A stretch of DNA of 64,000 bases. It comes from Leptospira fluminis. Lineage in GTDB: Bacteria; Spirochaetota; Leptospiria; Leptospirales; Leptospiraceae. The number at the start of each line of letters is the position of its first letter. Position 1 is the first letter of the stretch. Where the stretch lies: positions 62,001 to 126,000 of the forward strand of contig NZ_RQEV01000011.1 of the NCBI RefSeq assembly GCF_004771275.1. Reading direction: 5' to 3'. A program made the position numbers and the translations under genes. The notes beneath the pieces were generated by a model. The model was not told the DNA's origin and searched no databases. It saw nothing but the letters and a program-made list of their open reading frames with translations. Shown here piece after piece: positions 10,089 through 18,620 of the stretch.

Positions 10089-11663
10089 TCACTGAATTTC
10101 ATATTCGCGGTATTCCCAAGCCTTTTTGGTCTTCACGATTTCGTCTTTGAATCTGGAACGAAAAGACCGGATCCAAAAATCCCTCTTTTCTCTTCCGGAT
10201 AAAACTGAATTCAGATATTTCTTGAGTTTCGTATCCGAGGCGGCGACCTCTTCTTTTTTTTTCGAAACCATAACGTAGGCGTCGTCTCCATAACCTACAA
10301 AACCCAGCCTCTTTCCGGCAAACTTTGCTGATATGCCTTTTAAAAGGGATTCGATCCGATCCTCCGAAATCTGATTTGAGGCGCAAAAAACCGTCTTTCG
10401 AAAATACTCCGTACCGATGGAATTGCAAAGAACCGGATCGGAAAAAATCAGCACTTCCGCCCTCTGCCCGAACCAAACGGATCTTGTTTCTCGGATTTGT
10501 ATCAAACTAGTCTTATATACTAGAGCTCCCGCAAGCGTGATCCCGAAGGAATAGAGTAACAGCAACGAAGCGAACCCGTTCGCAAATCCCTTCACCTTCA
10601 CGATCTTCCATCCGCATTGTTCCCAAACCCTTTGCAAAAGGATCGTTAAGGGAAAGAGAGAAAGGCCCAAATATCTCGGACCCCAATTCGAAATTCCGTT
10701 ATTCGGAGAGGAAAAGGCGACTAACGGCAGAAAGATAGGCACGGCAAAAAGCAGGATTCGGAGGGAATCGTCCCAGCCTTTCGATAGACGGAACGCTTTC
10801 CAAAAGAGTACGACGGAAATCGGCAAATACAAAAAATAACCCGGCATCCGATAGGAACCTACGAGAATGTCCCAAACCCGCGAACCTATCGTGTCCTCCG
10901 CTACCCCTCCGAAATTTTCCGAGAACCGAGGGCCGAAAATATGTCCATAATCCATAACATTAAAAATAAGCAATATTATGGAAATAATCGAAAAGGAGAA
11001 TGAAAAGGAGAAAGACCGGCGAATCCAGTCCTTGCGATGGATCAAAGCTCCCGCTAACCATATGGACCCGAAAAACGGGAGAGCTTCCAGGCGCAGCCAT
11101 ACCGCCAAGCCTACGGCGACGCCTCCCAAAATCCGTTCCGCATTTCCTTCCCGAAAAAGTCCGGTAAAACCTAGGAGGGAAAGAAAAAGGAGGATGGGAT
11201 GTTCGGAAGCCTCCGGACCCATTAGGAAAACGAAAGTTCCGAAAAAGGCGAATACGATCCAAAACCAACTTAAATTCCAGGACCTTCTCAAAATCCAAGC
11301 GGACCCCAGATGGAAAATCATTCCGAAAAAAGGAAGAAGGAAATACGCCTTCAGAATCGCAAAAGGGGAATATAGTACCGAAAGGAAGACGGGAAAAACC
11401 CCTCCCACACCGTCTCGAGTCCGATATACGAATTTTTCCTTCCACAGGAAAAAGTCTAAGTCCTCGTCCAACGAACGCCCCGGATACGTGAGAGTCTCCG
11501 AGCGGAATCCGGAGGAAACCAAAGAGACCGCCTCGTGAATCTTCAGTAAAGGATCGGAAAAGAAACCTTCCCACGGTTTCAGGAAGGAAAGTAAAGTCGC
11601 ATAACAAACGGAGAACAGAAAAAAAGAAAGAAGTTCGCGTTTGCGGTCCGAGTCCTGATCCAC
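10089..11663 (-). CDS. Polytopic membrane protein, probable lipid-linked-sugar glycosyltransferase
   Basis: 524 residues from the preferred GTG start at 11663, which has GGAGG five bases upstream; an upstream GTG at 11747 has no ribosome-binding site. About ten hydrophobic segments alternate with short loops, then a soluble C-terminal tail of about 130 residues. The architecture recalls GT-C (GT39/GT83-like) transferases. It shares motifs with the protein at 40.6-42.2 kb: an N-terminal LxFLKPWEGFFSD..LLK segment, and SPNNGISNWGPRYLGLSLFP against APNDGIIDFGTRYLHLTIP. The two are clearly paralogues of similar length. Catalytic acidic residues are not certain. The convergent GT2 gene ends 23 bases away. 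The glycosyltransferase role is inferred. Confidence 0.68.
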   Translation of the reverse strand: MDQDSDRKRELLSFFLFSVCYATLLSFLKPWEGFFSDPLLKIHEAVSLVSSGFRSETLTYPGRSLDEDLDFFLWKEKFVYRTRDGVGGVFPVFLSVLYSPFAILKAYFLLPFFGMIFHLGSAWILRRSWNLSWFWIVFAFFGTFVFLMGPEASEHPILLFLSLLGFTGLFREGNAERILGGVAVGLAVWLRLEALPFFGSIWLAGALIHRKDWIRRSFSFSFSFSIISIILLIFNVMDYGHIFGPRFSENFGGVAEDTIGSRVWDILVGSYRMPGYFLYLPISVVLFWKAFRLSKGWDDSLRILLFAVPIFLPLVAFSSPNNGISNWGPRYLGLSLFPLTILLQRVWEQCGWKIVKVKGFANGFASLLLLYSFGITLAGALVYKTSLIQIRETRSVWFGQRAEVLIFSDPVLCNSIGTEYFRKTVFCASNQISEDRIESLLKGISAKFAGKRLGFVGYGDDAYVMVSKKKEEVAASDTKLKKYLNSVLSGREKRDFWIRSFRSRFKDEIVKTKKAWEYREYEIQ

Positions 11664-11834
11664 TAAAACCTCCGTTCTTTCGGTAATGTGCGGAAAACGA
11701 AAGAACCCGGAAACAATATGCGGCTTGGATCTTTCCTCATCCACCAAAAACCGGAATCAAGGATTCCGAACCGGCCTATCTTCCCGAAAAGGAAAAAAAT
11801 AAATTCGTTTCTCCGGGAGAATTTTTGGAAAAAT

Positions 11835-11859
11835 ACTTGTAGTTTAAACTATTACAAGT
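11835..11859. promoter_or_regulatory. Nested palindromes upstream of yceI, candidate operator
   Basis: Arms ACTTGTA (11835-11841) and TACAAGT (11853-11859) enclose a perfect 12-base palindrome, TAGTTTAAACTA (11840-11851). A partial copy (AGTTGAACTA) follows at about 11858-11867. Such symmetry is typical of winged-helix dimers such as MarR-type regulators. The regulator itself is not in the window. The site lies 40-65 bases before the yceI start. Confidence 0.5.
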
Positions 11860-11898
11860 TGAACTATCCAAATCAACACTATGACTCAGGTGAATCGA

Positions 11899-12486
11899 AT
11901 GAGCAAAAAATATACCACCCTCTCCCTGCTCCTAGCCGTTTTGGCCATAGGGAGCTTACAAGCTGCGAATTATAAATTGGACTCAGCCCACACTTCCGTT
12001 GGCTTTAAGGTAAAACACCTCGCGATCTCCAATGTACCGGGAACCTTTAAGGAGTTCTCCGGCAAATTCGCGTTCGACGAAAAAACCAACGCACTTTCCG
12101 CATTGGATGTTACGATCCAAACCGGATCCATTTCTACGAATGATGCCGACCGCGACAAGCACCTGAAAGGCAAAGACTTTTTCGACGCCGGCGAATTCGG
12201 AACCATTACTTTCAAAGCGGCGAAAGCTACCGTTAAGAAAGGAGGAGTCGCGAAAGTCTCCGGAGAATTGACCATCAAAGGAGTCACGAAACCGGTCGTT
12301 TTGGAAGTGAAATACGGCGGATCCGCAAAAGACCCTTGGGGAAACACTCACCTTGCTTTCGAAGCGGAAACCAAAATCAACCGCAAAGATTTTGGTCTGA
12401 CTTGGAATAAAACCCTCGAAACCGGCGGAGTGCTGGTCGGAGAGGAAGTTTCCATCCGTATCGAAGGGGAAGCGATTCCGGAATAA
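11899..12486 (+). CDS. YceI-family secreted lipid-binding protein
   Basis: 195 residues from the ATG at 11899, preferred over the ATG at 11881 because AGGTGA lies five bases upstream and a clean signal peptide follows (SKKYTTLSLLLAVLAIGSLQA, cut before ANYK). The mature part is a YceI lipocalin-like barrel: YKLDSAHTSVGFKVKHLAISNVPG-type start, then FSGKFAFDE, HLKGKDFFDAGEFGTITF and GKDFGLTWN-like segments. YceI proteins bind isoprenoid or amphiphilic molecules in the periplasm and are often induced by pH or other stress. A candidate operator lies upstream and a strong terminator follows, so the gene is likely monocistronic. Confidence 0.93.
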   Translation: MSKKYTTLSLLLAVLAIGSLQAANYKLDSAHTSVGFKVKHLAISNVPGTFKEFSGKFAFDEKTNALSALDVTIQTGSISTNDADRDKHLKGKDFFDAGEFGTITFKAAKATVKKGGVAKVSGELTIKGVTKPVVLEVKYGGSAKDPWGNTHLAFEAETKINRKDFGLTWNKTLETGGVLVGEEVSIRIEGEAIPE

Positions 12487-12502
12487 TCGGAAACGAATCC
12501 CG

Positions 12503-12546
12503 AATCCGACGAAACGACCTTGAGGGCGTTTCGTCGGATTTTTTTC
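12503..12546 (+). terminator. Strong intrinsic terminator after yceI
   Basis: Arms AATCCGACGAAACG (12503-12516) and CGTTTCGTCGGATT (12527-12540) pair over 14 bases round a ten-base loop. They run straight into a T-tract (12539-12546). This separates yceI from the bufferin gene. Confidence 0.92.
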
Positions 12547-12595
12547 TCCTTTTTACCCACTTCTCCTTTTTCTTGCTGAAATAAATCCGCTCTTT

Positions 12596-12620
12596 GTAAC
12601 CATTTCTTCGAACCTACGAA
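12596..12620 (+). promoter_or_regulatory. Candidate ECF sigma-factor promoter of bufA (GTAACC-N15-CGAA)
   Basis: The -35-like GTAACC is at 12596-12601 and the -10-like CGAA at 12617-12620, with exactly 15 bases between. The same two boxes with the same spacing occur on both strands between bufB and the YHS lipoprotein gene (14586-14619). AAC-containing -35 boxes and CGNN -10 boxes are typical of ECF sigma factors. Transcription from here would leave a leader of about 55 bases before bufA. Confidence 0.7.
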
Positions 12621-12682
12621 CTGAAGGTTGATCGGAAGTGCCATAAACCGTCCGGTCCAACGCATCCACACGGAGACTGAAA

Positions 12683-12943
12683 ATGAACGAAATTACGAAA
12701 CAGTTATTGATCGGAGCCGCTCTTACCGGACTACTCAGCAGCGGAGCCATCGCGGAAGAAAAAAATAAAGCCGGTACGGAACCGACGGGAGAATGCCACG
12801 GAGTCAATTCGTGCAAAGGAAAAGGCGACTGTGGCGGAAAAGGTCACTCTTGTGCCGGCAAGAATTCCTGTAAGGGAAAAGGCTGGCTTTCCGTTTCCCA
12901 GAAGGAATGCAATGCCCAAAAAGGAACCTTTAAAAAATCCTAA
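12683..12943 (+). CDS. bufA: Bufferin-type copper-binding peptide precursor (BufA2-like RiPP)
   Basis: 86 residues. A signal peptide (NEITKQLLIGAALTGLLSSG, cut after AIA) is followed by a Gly/Lys-rich core with six cysteines at 38, 44, 50, 57, 63 and 76, in repeats such as CKGKGDC, HSCAGKNSC and CKGKGW. Precursors of this kind are matured by a DUF692 (MNIO) enzyme with a DUF2063 partner; the cysteines become thiooxazoles that chelate copper in the periplasm. Both partners are encoded next door, but on the opposite strand: bufA and bufC converge and overlap by 14 bases at their 3' ends. GGAG lies eight bases before the ATG. Which cysteines are modified cannot be told from sequence. Confidence 0.87.
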   Translation: MNEITKQLLIGAALTGLLSSGAIAEEKNKAGTEPTGECHGVNSCKGKGDCGGKGHSCAGKNSCKGKGWLSVSQKECNAQKGTFKKS

Positions 12944-13691
12944 TATCTTGAATAAATCCTCCTTGGACGAGTTTGGAAACGAATACGGACACGAAGCCCG
13001 GATCCGACGGAAGAAATTCCGATTCGTTCAACGCTTCCAGGAGGGTTTTTCCCTCCTTCAATTTCCTTCCTAATATCCATTCCGATTCCTTCAAGCTTTC
13101 GATCTTAAGCTCCTCCCCTTTCTTACCCAGGAGAAGGTATTCCTTTTCCTTCACGTTCGACAAGTCCTGGAATTCCCGGTTTCTATTTTTCCAAAGTTCG
13201 CTGACGGAGAACTCGTTCCGTAAAAAAATGCAGGATTCCGAAAATACGAATCGCAGATCCTCGGGCCTTTTTCCGAGTATTTTTTCCGTAAGGTCCACGG
13301 CAAAAACGGGAGGAAGATGGAATAGAAAAGCAACGATACGTTCAAACTCGGCGAGTTCGCGTAAAAAGGGAATTTCGGAAAAGGACGCGTCCAAAAACGA
13401 GGGAAATTCCTTCCCATAATCGGAAAGATTATACGACTTGGAGTCGTTCCTCTTTATAAATTCCCGGCAAGCCTCGAAGAAAGTTTCGTCGCCCAAAACT
13501 CTCCAAACGGTTTCATAGGTCTCCCCTAATGCCTCGGTCAATCTGGCGTCGTATCCTATCGAGTAGACGTTCAAGGCGGAAAAGGAGTCCAGGGTTCCGG
13601 CCGGGAGAATCTCCGAATCCGACTCTTTAGTCCATCTTCCGGACAGCAGGGATAAGGCGAAGTTCCGTCTAAAATCGAAGGTCCAGTTCAT
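12930..13691 (-). CDS. bufC: DUF2063 (BufC/HvfC-like) partner of the MNIO enzyme
   Basis: 253 residues from the ATG at 13691, which overlaps the bufB stop (ATGA); longer upstream frames would run into bufB and are rejected. The N-terminal half matches DUF2063: RRNFALSLLSG, then LNVYSIGYDARLTEALGETY, VWRVLGDETFFEACREFI, and LSDYGKEFPSFL. The usual second half is helical. BufC-type proteins are thought to present the precursor peptide to the DUF692 oxidase. It is translationally coupled to bufB. Its 3' end overlaps the convergent bufA gene, so the two messages could pair over 14 bases. Confidence 0.85.
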   Translation of the reverse strand: MNWTFDFRRNFALSLLSGRWTKESDSEILPAGTLDSFSALNVYSIGYDARLTEALGETYETVWRVLGDETFFEACREFIKRNDSKSYNLSDYGKEFPSFLDASFSEIPFLRELAEFERIVAFLFHLPPVFAVDLTEKILGKRPEDLRFVFSESCIFLRNEFSVSELWKNRNREFQDLSNVKEKEYLLLGKKGEELKIESLKESEWILGRKLKEGKTLLEALNESEFLPSDPGFVSVFVSKLVQGGFIQDIRIF

Positions 13692-14542
13692 TCTTTCGCC
13701 TCCGCGAAAATGGATGCCGCTTTCATCGCTTCCTCCTCGACCGTCTGAAAAGGAGGAATGTCCGCATCCCATTCCAGAAGAATCGGTACGTTCGAAATCC
13801 TAGGAAGAGCGAATCGGAACAGATCCCAAACGGGAGCCGCGACCGGATTGGAATGAGTATCGAACAGGAATCCGTCCGCATCCGTAAATCCGGCGATATG
13901 GATCTGCTCCACGCTCTCCCAACGGATTCCGTTTAGGAATTCCGAGGCGGAAAAACCGTGATTAAACGAATTTACGTAAACGTTATTCAAGTCCAAAAGT
14001 AAACCGCAACCGGACGACTGGAGCACCCCGGAAAGAAATTCCCACTCGCTCATCCTGTCGGATCGAAATCGAAGATAGGTGGATACGTTTTCGATCAGGA
14101 TCTTTCTTCCTAGAAAATCCTGCACCTTTCCGATCCGTTCTATCGCGAGTTTCTGAAATTCTTCCGTAAACGGAAACGGAAGCAGATCGTGCAGATACCT
14201 GCCGCCCTGGTCCGTCCAGCAAAGATGGTCGGACACGATCATCGGATCGATCCTACGGACCAAAGACTTCCATCGTTCCATATATCTTTCGTTTGGAAAT
14301 TCTTCACCTAACAAGGATAAGGAGACTCCATGCAAGGCCACCGGAAAATCCTTTCTCAGATTTTCCAGCATCGCCAACGGTTTTCCTTCGGAGTCCATAT
14401 AATTCTCCGTAATGGCCTCGAACCAGGAGATCTTTTCCGGTTTATTTTGCCTCAAATACGGATAATGCTCCGAACGCAAACCCACGCCTATGTCCGGTTT
14501 CTTTGTTTGTCGGGATCCCGATTTTTCCAAACGACCTTGCAT
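13688..14542 (-). CDS. bufB: DUF692 multinuclear iron oxidase (MNIO) for bufferin maturation
   Basis: 284 residues from the ATG at 14542, chosen because it has GGAAG five bases upstream and gives the normal family length; an in-frame ATG at 14554 is possible. A TIM-barrel enzyme with all expected metal-site segments: IGVGLRSEHY at the start, VALHGVSLSL, IVSDHLCW, KILIENVS, LLLDLNNVYVN, EQIHIAGF, FDTHSNPV and ILLEWD. MNIO enzymes use a multi-iron centre to oxidise cysteines of RiPP precursors to thiooxazole-type copper ligands. It forms an operon with bufC. The promoter is probably the minus-strand GTAACC-N15-CGAA site at 14595-14619. The specific reaction is inferred from family and context. 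Confidence 0.9.
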   Translation of the reverse strand: MQGRLEKSGSRQTKKPDIGVGLRSEHYPYLRQNKPEKISWFEAITENYMDSEGKPLAMLENLRKDFPVALHGVSLSLLGEEFPNERYMERWKSLVRRIDPMIVSDHLCWTDQGGRYLHDLLPFPFTEEFQKLAIERIGKVQDFLGRKILIENVSTYLRFRSDRMSEWEFLSGVLQSSGCGLLLDLNNVYVNSFNHGFSASEFLNGIRWESVEQIHIAGFTDADGFLFDTHSNPVAAPVWDLFRFALPRISNVPILLEWDADIPPFQTVEEEAMKAASIFAEAKE

Positions 14543-14585
14543 TCTCTCTTCCATTCGTCGAAGAAGGGGAAACTTTTCTCCGGCT

Positions 14586-14610
14586 GTAACCTTTTTCGAT
14601 TTCGGACGAA
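14586..14610 (+). promoter_or_regulatory. Candidate ECF promoter of the YHS lipoprotein gene (GTAACC-N15-CGAA)
   Basis: GTAACC at 14586-14591 and CGAA at 14607-14610, 15 bases apart. The expected start of transcription is within a few bases of the ATG at 14620, so the transcript would be leaderless or nearly so. That fits the lack of any Shine-Dalgarno sequence there. Confidence 0.66.
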
Positions 14611-14619
14611 ATCGGTTAC
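14595..14619 (-). promoter_or_regulatory. Candidate ECF promoter of bufBC, overlapping the divergent one
   Basis: On the minus strand GTAACC (14619-14614) and CGAA (14598-14595) are again 15 bases apart. The boxes interleave with those on the plus strand because the segment is an inverted repeat: GTAAC (14586), CGATTTC (14597), GAAATCG (14608), GTTAC (14615). The predicted leader to bufB is about 45 bases. Confidence 0.68.
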
Positions 14620-15078
14620 ATGAACAAGTCGTATTTTCTTTTTCCTTTTCTTCTCCTCCTATCCTGCTGCGGTTCCGTGCAGGTGGCCGATCCGGTCTAC
14701 AAAGCGGACGGTCGAACCGCAATCAAGGGATACGATCCGGTATCGTATTTTACGGAAAACAAGCCCGTGGCCGGAGAAGAGAAGTTCCAAACTTCCTGGA
14801 ACGGAGCACAATGGAAATTTTCTTCCCGTAAGAATCTGGACGCTTTCCGAAAAAATCCGGAGAACTATGCTCCCCAGTACGGAGGATACTGTGCGTATGC
14901 GATGCGCGACGGAGAAACCTACGAGATCGATCCGAATGCGTGGAAGATCGTAAACGGAAAACTCTATCTGAATTATAACGAAAAAGTGAACGGATTCTGG
15001 AGCCGCGACATCCCGGGGAATATCAAAAAAGCGGACGAGCAATGGTCCAAATTGCCCAAAAAGAGTCAGGCGCCTTGA
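14620..15078 (+). CDS. YHS-domain lipoprotein, probably metal-binding
   Basis: 152 residues. The N-terminus NKSYFLFPFLLLLSCCGSVQ is a lipoprotein signal with Cys16 as the likely lipidated residue. The rest is a YHS domain: AIKGYDPVSYFTENKPV, then FSSRKNLDAFRKNPENYAPQYGGYCAYAM, and a NGKLYLNYNEKVNGFW C-terminus. YHS domains occur beside heavy-metal and copper proteins. The gene is divergent from bufBC behind overlapping, identical-type promoter motifs, so a role in copper handling is likely. There is no Shine-Dalgarno; the start codon abuts the inverted repeat and no other in-frame start keeps the signal peptide. Confidence 0.86.
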   Translation: MNKSYFLFPFLLLLSCCGSVQVADPVYKADGRTAIKGYDPVSYFTENKPVAGEEKFQTSWNGAQWKFSSRKNLDAFRKNPENYAPQYGGYCAYAMRDGETYEIDPNAWKIVNGKLYLNYNEKVNGFWSRDIPGNIKKADEQWSKLPKKSQAP

Positions 15079-15114
15079 CTTCGCGCGGGACAAAAGAAAA
15101 AGTACGGTGAATTT

Positions 15115-16017
15115 CTAGGCCCGTCCTTTCATTACGAGATAATTATAGGAAGCTACGATCTTCTGCGTCATCTCCAGACCGTTTTTGTTTACGTCGGGAT
15201 GGTATTTCTTGATCAATTCCTTATATTTCTTCCGCAGATCCCCGTCGTCGTAATCCTCGGGTAAGCCTAGAAACTCCCGATGCTGACGGGTTTCTTCGTC
15301 CTCGCCGAAAATGTTAGTTCTCTGTCTTCGGAACTGGGATTTTGCTTTCTTCTTTTTCTGTTCGTCCTTACGGAAACGCCCGAAGATTTCATAATAGGCT
15401 CTGTCTCTGTACTCGGAAGTGATTTCCCGAAGAGGAAAGACTTTGGTGTTCAAAACCTGGTAGAAGTATTTCCTCAGAAAGGTATCGGCGCCGTAATCGG
15501 AGGGAATGGACTTTCTTTCCAGAAATTCCGCGATCCCGTTATCCACCAAACGACTCAAATCGAATTTGTCGTCAAAATAGGAGTCGAACGCGTCTTCGAA
15601 ACGTTTTGTGGAAGAGATCAGTAGCAGAAGCAGTTCCTTGTCCAATTCGTGCTTTTCAAGTTTGCTCAGCACGATTTCCTTCAAATGGCTCCGCAGTTCG
15701 TCCAGGTACGTATCGTCGAAATAAACCCCGGCCCGGGCAAACTCGTGTTCCAATCCTTCTATCTTCAGAATCTTTCCCAAGAGAAGAACCAAAACATCCG
15801 CCCTAGATTCCCGAAAACCTTGAGCGCCCTTGGTGGAATACGCGGAGTCGCCCCTCAGACTATATAGGATTTTGTAATAGTCTTCCCTTCGGATTCCCAA
15901 AATTTCGATCAATTTGTCCGCGGAAATATACCATTCGCAATCCGTACTGGCGGATTGGATTTCAAATAGGATATCCTCTATGGAGGACTTTACTTGATCG
16001 AAACTTTTCGTGGTCAC
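15115..16017 (-). CDS. J-domain co-chaperone-like protein
   Basis: 300 residues. Residues 1-230 are a helical region I do not recognise ([22 protein letters not shown]). A basic linker ([13 protein letters not shown]) follows, and the C-terminal 60 residues form a J domain: [27 protein letters not shown], with the HPD tripeptide near residue 283. A C-terminal J domain suggests recruitment of DnaK to a specific client held by the N-terminal part. The start is GTG with AGGGA seven bases upstream. It is convergent with the YHS gene, so it is not part of the bufferin transcripts. No zinc-finger or Gly/Phe region, so it is not DnaJ itself. Confidence 0.84.
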   Translation of the reverse strand: MTTKSFDQVKSSIEDILFEIQSASTDCEWYISADKLIEILGIRREDYYKILYSLRGDSAYSTKGAQGFRESRADVLVLLLGKILKIEGLEHEFARAGVYFDDTYLDELRSHLKEIVLSKLEKHELDKELLLLLISSTKRFEDAFDSYFDDKFDLSRLVDNGIAEFLERKSIPSDYGADTFLRKYFYQVLNTKVFPLREITSEYRDRAYYEIFGRFRKDEQKKKKAKSQFRRQRTNIFGEDEETRQHREFLGLPEDYDDGDLRKKYKELIKKYHPDVNKNGLEMTQKIVASYNYLVMKGRA

Positions 16018-16121
16018 CTTGGATCCCTAAATTAGACCTTGCCTTTTACGGTCCGAATGTCCAACCCTTTTCCCGCCAAAAAAGGTTTGATCGGGGCCGG
16101 GGAAACGAAGAACTTTCCCCC

Positions 16122-17978
16122 ATGCTCCCCCTTTTGACCGTCTTCGGATGCTTCCTTGTATATTTTTTAGGATATAAAATCTACTCCGGTTATCTTTCTA
16201 GGTCCGTTTTTCAGCTCAAAGACACGGAAGGCGATACCCCCGCCCACAAATTCAACGACGGCGTGGATTATTTGCCCACGAAACCTGCGATTCTATTCGG
16301 ACACCATTATGCGTCCATCGCAGGACTCGCTCCGATTCTAGGACCGGCCGTCGCGGTGATTTGGGGATGGCTCCCTGCCATGCTCTGGGTTGTTTTCGGA
16401 GCGATTTTTATCGGATGTGTTCACGACTTTGGCGCGCTGGTCGTTTCTGTGAGAAACCAGGGAAAATCCATCGGACAGGTCGCTCAAGACCTTTTAGGTC
16501 CGAGAGCAAGAAGCCTGTTTCACGCGATCATTTTCTTTTTAGTCGCGCTCGCGATGGGAGTTTTCGTGATCGTTCTCGCCGAAATGTTTTCTGCCGGAAA
16601 AAAAATCCAGCCCACTGTTCCACCAACTCCTCAAATCTCCGTTGAGGAGAAAACGAAACCGGAACTTCATTCCCATCCTAGCGAAGTGAAGATAGAAACT
16701 CCTTCCTCATCGTCCATCCAACTCAGGAGTAATTTTCCCGAAGCGGTGATTCCAACGGTCGGCTTGATGGTTTTAGCCCTTATCGTAGGTTGGTTGCATT
16801 TTAAAAAAGGGGCTAAGCTGGCCCCATTGACCGTTCTTTCCGTGATCTTAACGCTGGGGATCATGGTTCTGGGAATGAACGAATCGGTTCTGTCTTGGAC
16901 GGGACTCAGCGATCCGGACCGTTCTCCCGGGATTCCTACCTGGAAAATTCTTCTCTTACTCTATGCGTTTCTTGCATCCGTCACTCCGATCTGGTTGCTC
17001 TTGCAAAGCAGGGACTACATCAATTCCTTTCTTTTGTACATCGGAATCGCCGCGATTTATCTCGGCTTCTTTAAGGGAAGTATCTTCGGCGAATTTTCGA
17101 ATTTCAACGCGGAAGCGGTCCGTTCGGAACCCATCGGACTCGATATGGTTCCTTTCGTTTTCATCACGATCGCTTGCGGAGCCGTTTCCGGTTTTCACGC
17201 GCTGGTCAGTTCCGGAACTACCGCCAAACAATTGAACAGGGAAGTGGACGCGAGACCCATCGGTTACGGCGGAATGATCGGAGAATCCCTATTGGGACTC
17301 ACGTCCGTAGTCGCCTGTACGATCGGATTCTCTTCCGCCACGGAATGGACTTCGTTTTACAAATCCTGGGCGGGGATCCAAGGTTTGGCTCCTCAAGTCG
17401 GAGCTTATATCTATGGAACGGGAAGATTCATCTCCCAATTGGGATTCGATAGCGGCTTTGCCCAAGGATTCATCGCTCTCATCGTGGTCAGCTTCGCACT
17501 GACTTCCCTCGATTCCGCTACACGACTCCTCAGATACAACGTGGAGGAAATCGCGGACAGCATAGGAATCGATTCGGTGAAGAGAATATTAGGAAACCGT
17601 TATGTTTCTAGCACCATCGCCTGTTTAGCGATCGCGTTTTTCGCGTTTCTGGAAATCGAGCAAGGCGGAAAAAAGAAGGCGGCCGGATTGGCCCTTTGGA
17701 AACTGTTCGGGACCACGAACCAACTTCTGGCAGGATTAGCGTTGTTAGTGGTTACGATTTATCTACTTTATTCCAAACGAAAGACCTGGATTTCCTTTCT
17801 CCCGATGGTGTTCGTGCTCTCCGCTACTCTTTGGGCAATGATCGTGAATTTCCGCGAGTTCCTCTTTGACAAATCCCCGAGCTACCTATTGGCCGGAGTA
17901 GGAGGAACTCTGATCCTCTTGGCGGTATGGTTGCTGGTCGAAGCGGTCCTAGCTTGGAGAAGGTTTTCGAGAACATGA
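16122..17978 (+). CDS. cstA: Carbon starvation protein A family peptide/pyruvate transporter
   Basis: 618 residues, polytopic inner-membrane protein with about 14-16 membrane segments. Family hallmarks are the start [74 protein letters not shown], and [15 protein letters not shown]. CstA proteins import peptides or pyruvate under carbon limitation. Residues about 165-205 form a Pro/Ser/His-rich hydrophilic loop longer than I expect for the family. The downstream Nudix gene starts inside the cstA stop (ATGA), so both are translated from one message. The ribosome-binding site is poor. Confidence 0.93.
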   Translation: MLPLLTVFGCFLVYFLGYKIYSGYLSRSVFQLKDTEGDTPAHKFNDGVDYLPTKPAILFGHHYASIAGLAPILGPAVAVIWGWLPAMLWVVFGAIFIGCVHDFGALVVSVRNQGKSIGQVAQDLLGPRARSLFHAIIFFLVALAMGVFVIVLAEMFSAGKKIQPTVPPTPQISVEEKTKPELHSHPSEVKIETPSSSSIQLRSNFPEAVIPTVGLMVLALIVGWLHFKKGAKLAPLTVLSVILTLGIMVLGMNESVLSWTGLSDPDRSPGIPTWKILLLLYAFLASVTPIWLLLQSRDYINSFLLYIGIAAIYLGFFKGSIFGEFSNFNAEAVRSEPIGLDMVPFVFITIACGAVSGFHALVSSGTTAKQLNREVDARPIGYGGMIGESLLGLTSVVACTIGFSSATEWTSFYKSWAGIQGLAPQVGAYIYGTGRFISQLGFDSGFAQGFIALIVVSFALTSLDSATRLLRYNVEEIADSIGIDSVKRILGNRYVSSTIACLAIAFFAFLEIEQGGKKKAAGLALWKLFGTTNQLLAGLALLVVTIYLLYSKRKTWISFLPMVFVLSATLWAMIVNFREFLFDKSPSYLLAGVGGTLILLAVWLLVEAVLAWRRFSRT

Positions 17979-18529
17979 AATTCTGCAGTACGTGCGGTTC
18001 CCAGGTTTCCTATCGCATCCCCGAAGGCGATAGCCTGCACCGTTACGTTTGCGAAAACTGCGGAACCATACATTATCAAAATCCCAAGGTGATCGTCGGA
18101 AGCATACCGATATGGGAAGGAAAAATCCTTTTGTGCAAACGGGCCATCGAACCTCGAAAAGGATATTGGACCTTACCCGCGGGCTTTTTGGAAAATCGTG
18201 AAACGGTGGAAGAAGGTGCCTCAAGGGAAACCTTGGAGGAAGCAAACGCACAGATCCGTATCCTAAGGCTTCATACGGTTTATAGCATTCCCCACATTAG
18301 CCAAGTCTATATGTTTTTTCTCGCGGAATTGACGGACGGTAAATTCGACGTCAGTCCCGAATCCGAAGAAGTTCGGTTGTTTTTCCCGAACGAAATTCCC
18401 TGGGAGGAACTCGCTTTCGCTTCGGTCACATATGCGCTGAAAAAATATACGGAAGAGAACGAAATCCCGGAAAGCGGCGTTCACTTAGGGTCCCTCTCCG
18501 GAGAAAGAAAAAAGAAAAACGAAGACTAA
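17975..18529 (+). CDS. Nudix hydrolase with N-terminal zinc ribbon
   Basis: 184 residues from the ATG at 17975, overlapping the cstA stop by four bases. The N-terminus carries a four-cysteine zinc ribbon (CSTCG and CENCG), then [22 protein letters not shown] and a complete Nudix box, [23 protein letters not shown], near residues 69-91 (given here as its key run G-x5-E-x7-RE-x2-EE). The arrangement resembles NudC-like and ADP-ribose pyrophosphatase-type enzymes, which cleave a nucleoside diphosphate linked to another moiety. The substrate is not determined. It is translationally coupled to cstA, though the functional link is unclear. Confidence 0.9.
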   Translation: MKFCSTCGSQVSYRIPEGDSLHRYVCENCGTIHYQNPKVIVGSIPIWEGKILLCKRAIEPRKGYWTLPAGFLENRETVEEGASRETLEEANAQIRILRLHTVYSIPHISQVYMFFLAELTDGKFDVSPESEEVRLFFPNEIPWEELAFASVTYALKKYTEENEIPESGVHLGSLSGERKKKNED

Positions 18530-18620
18530 GAACCTCTCGCACCCTCTTTCATAATGCGACCCCGAAGAGAGCGTTCCGAAAAACCGGTGCAATTTTTCGG
18601 GACTAGTTTTTTTTTGGAGC

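Noticed and set aside
11881..11898. Upstream ATG as the start of yceI
   Set aside because: AGGTGA lies inside this extension at the right distance for the ATG at 11899, and the signal peptide begins there.
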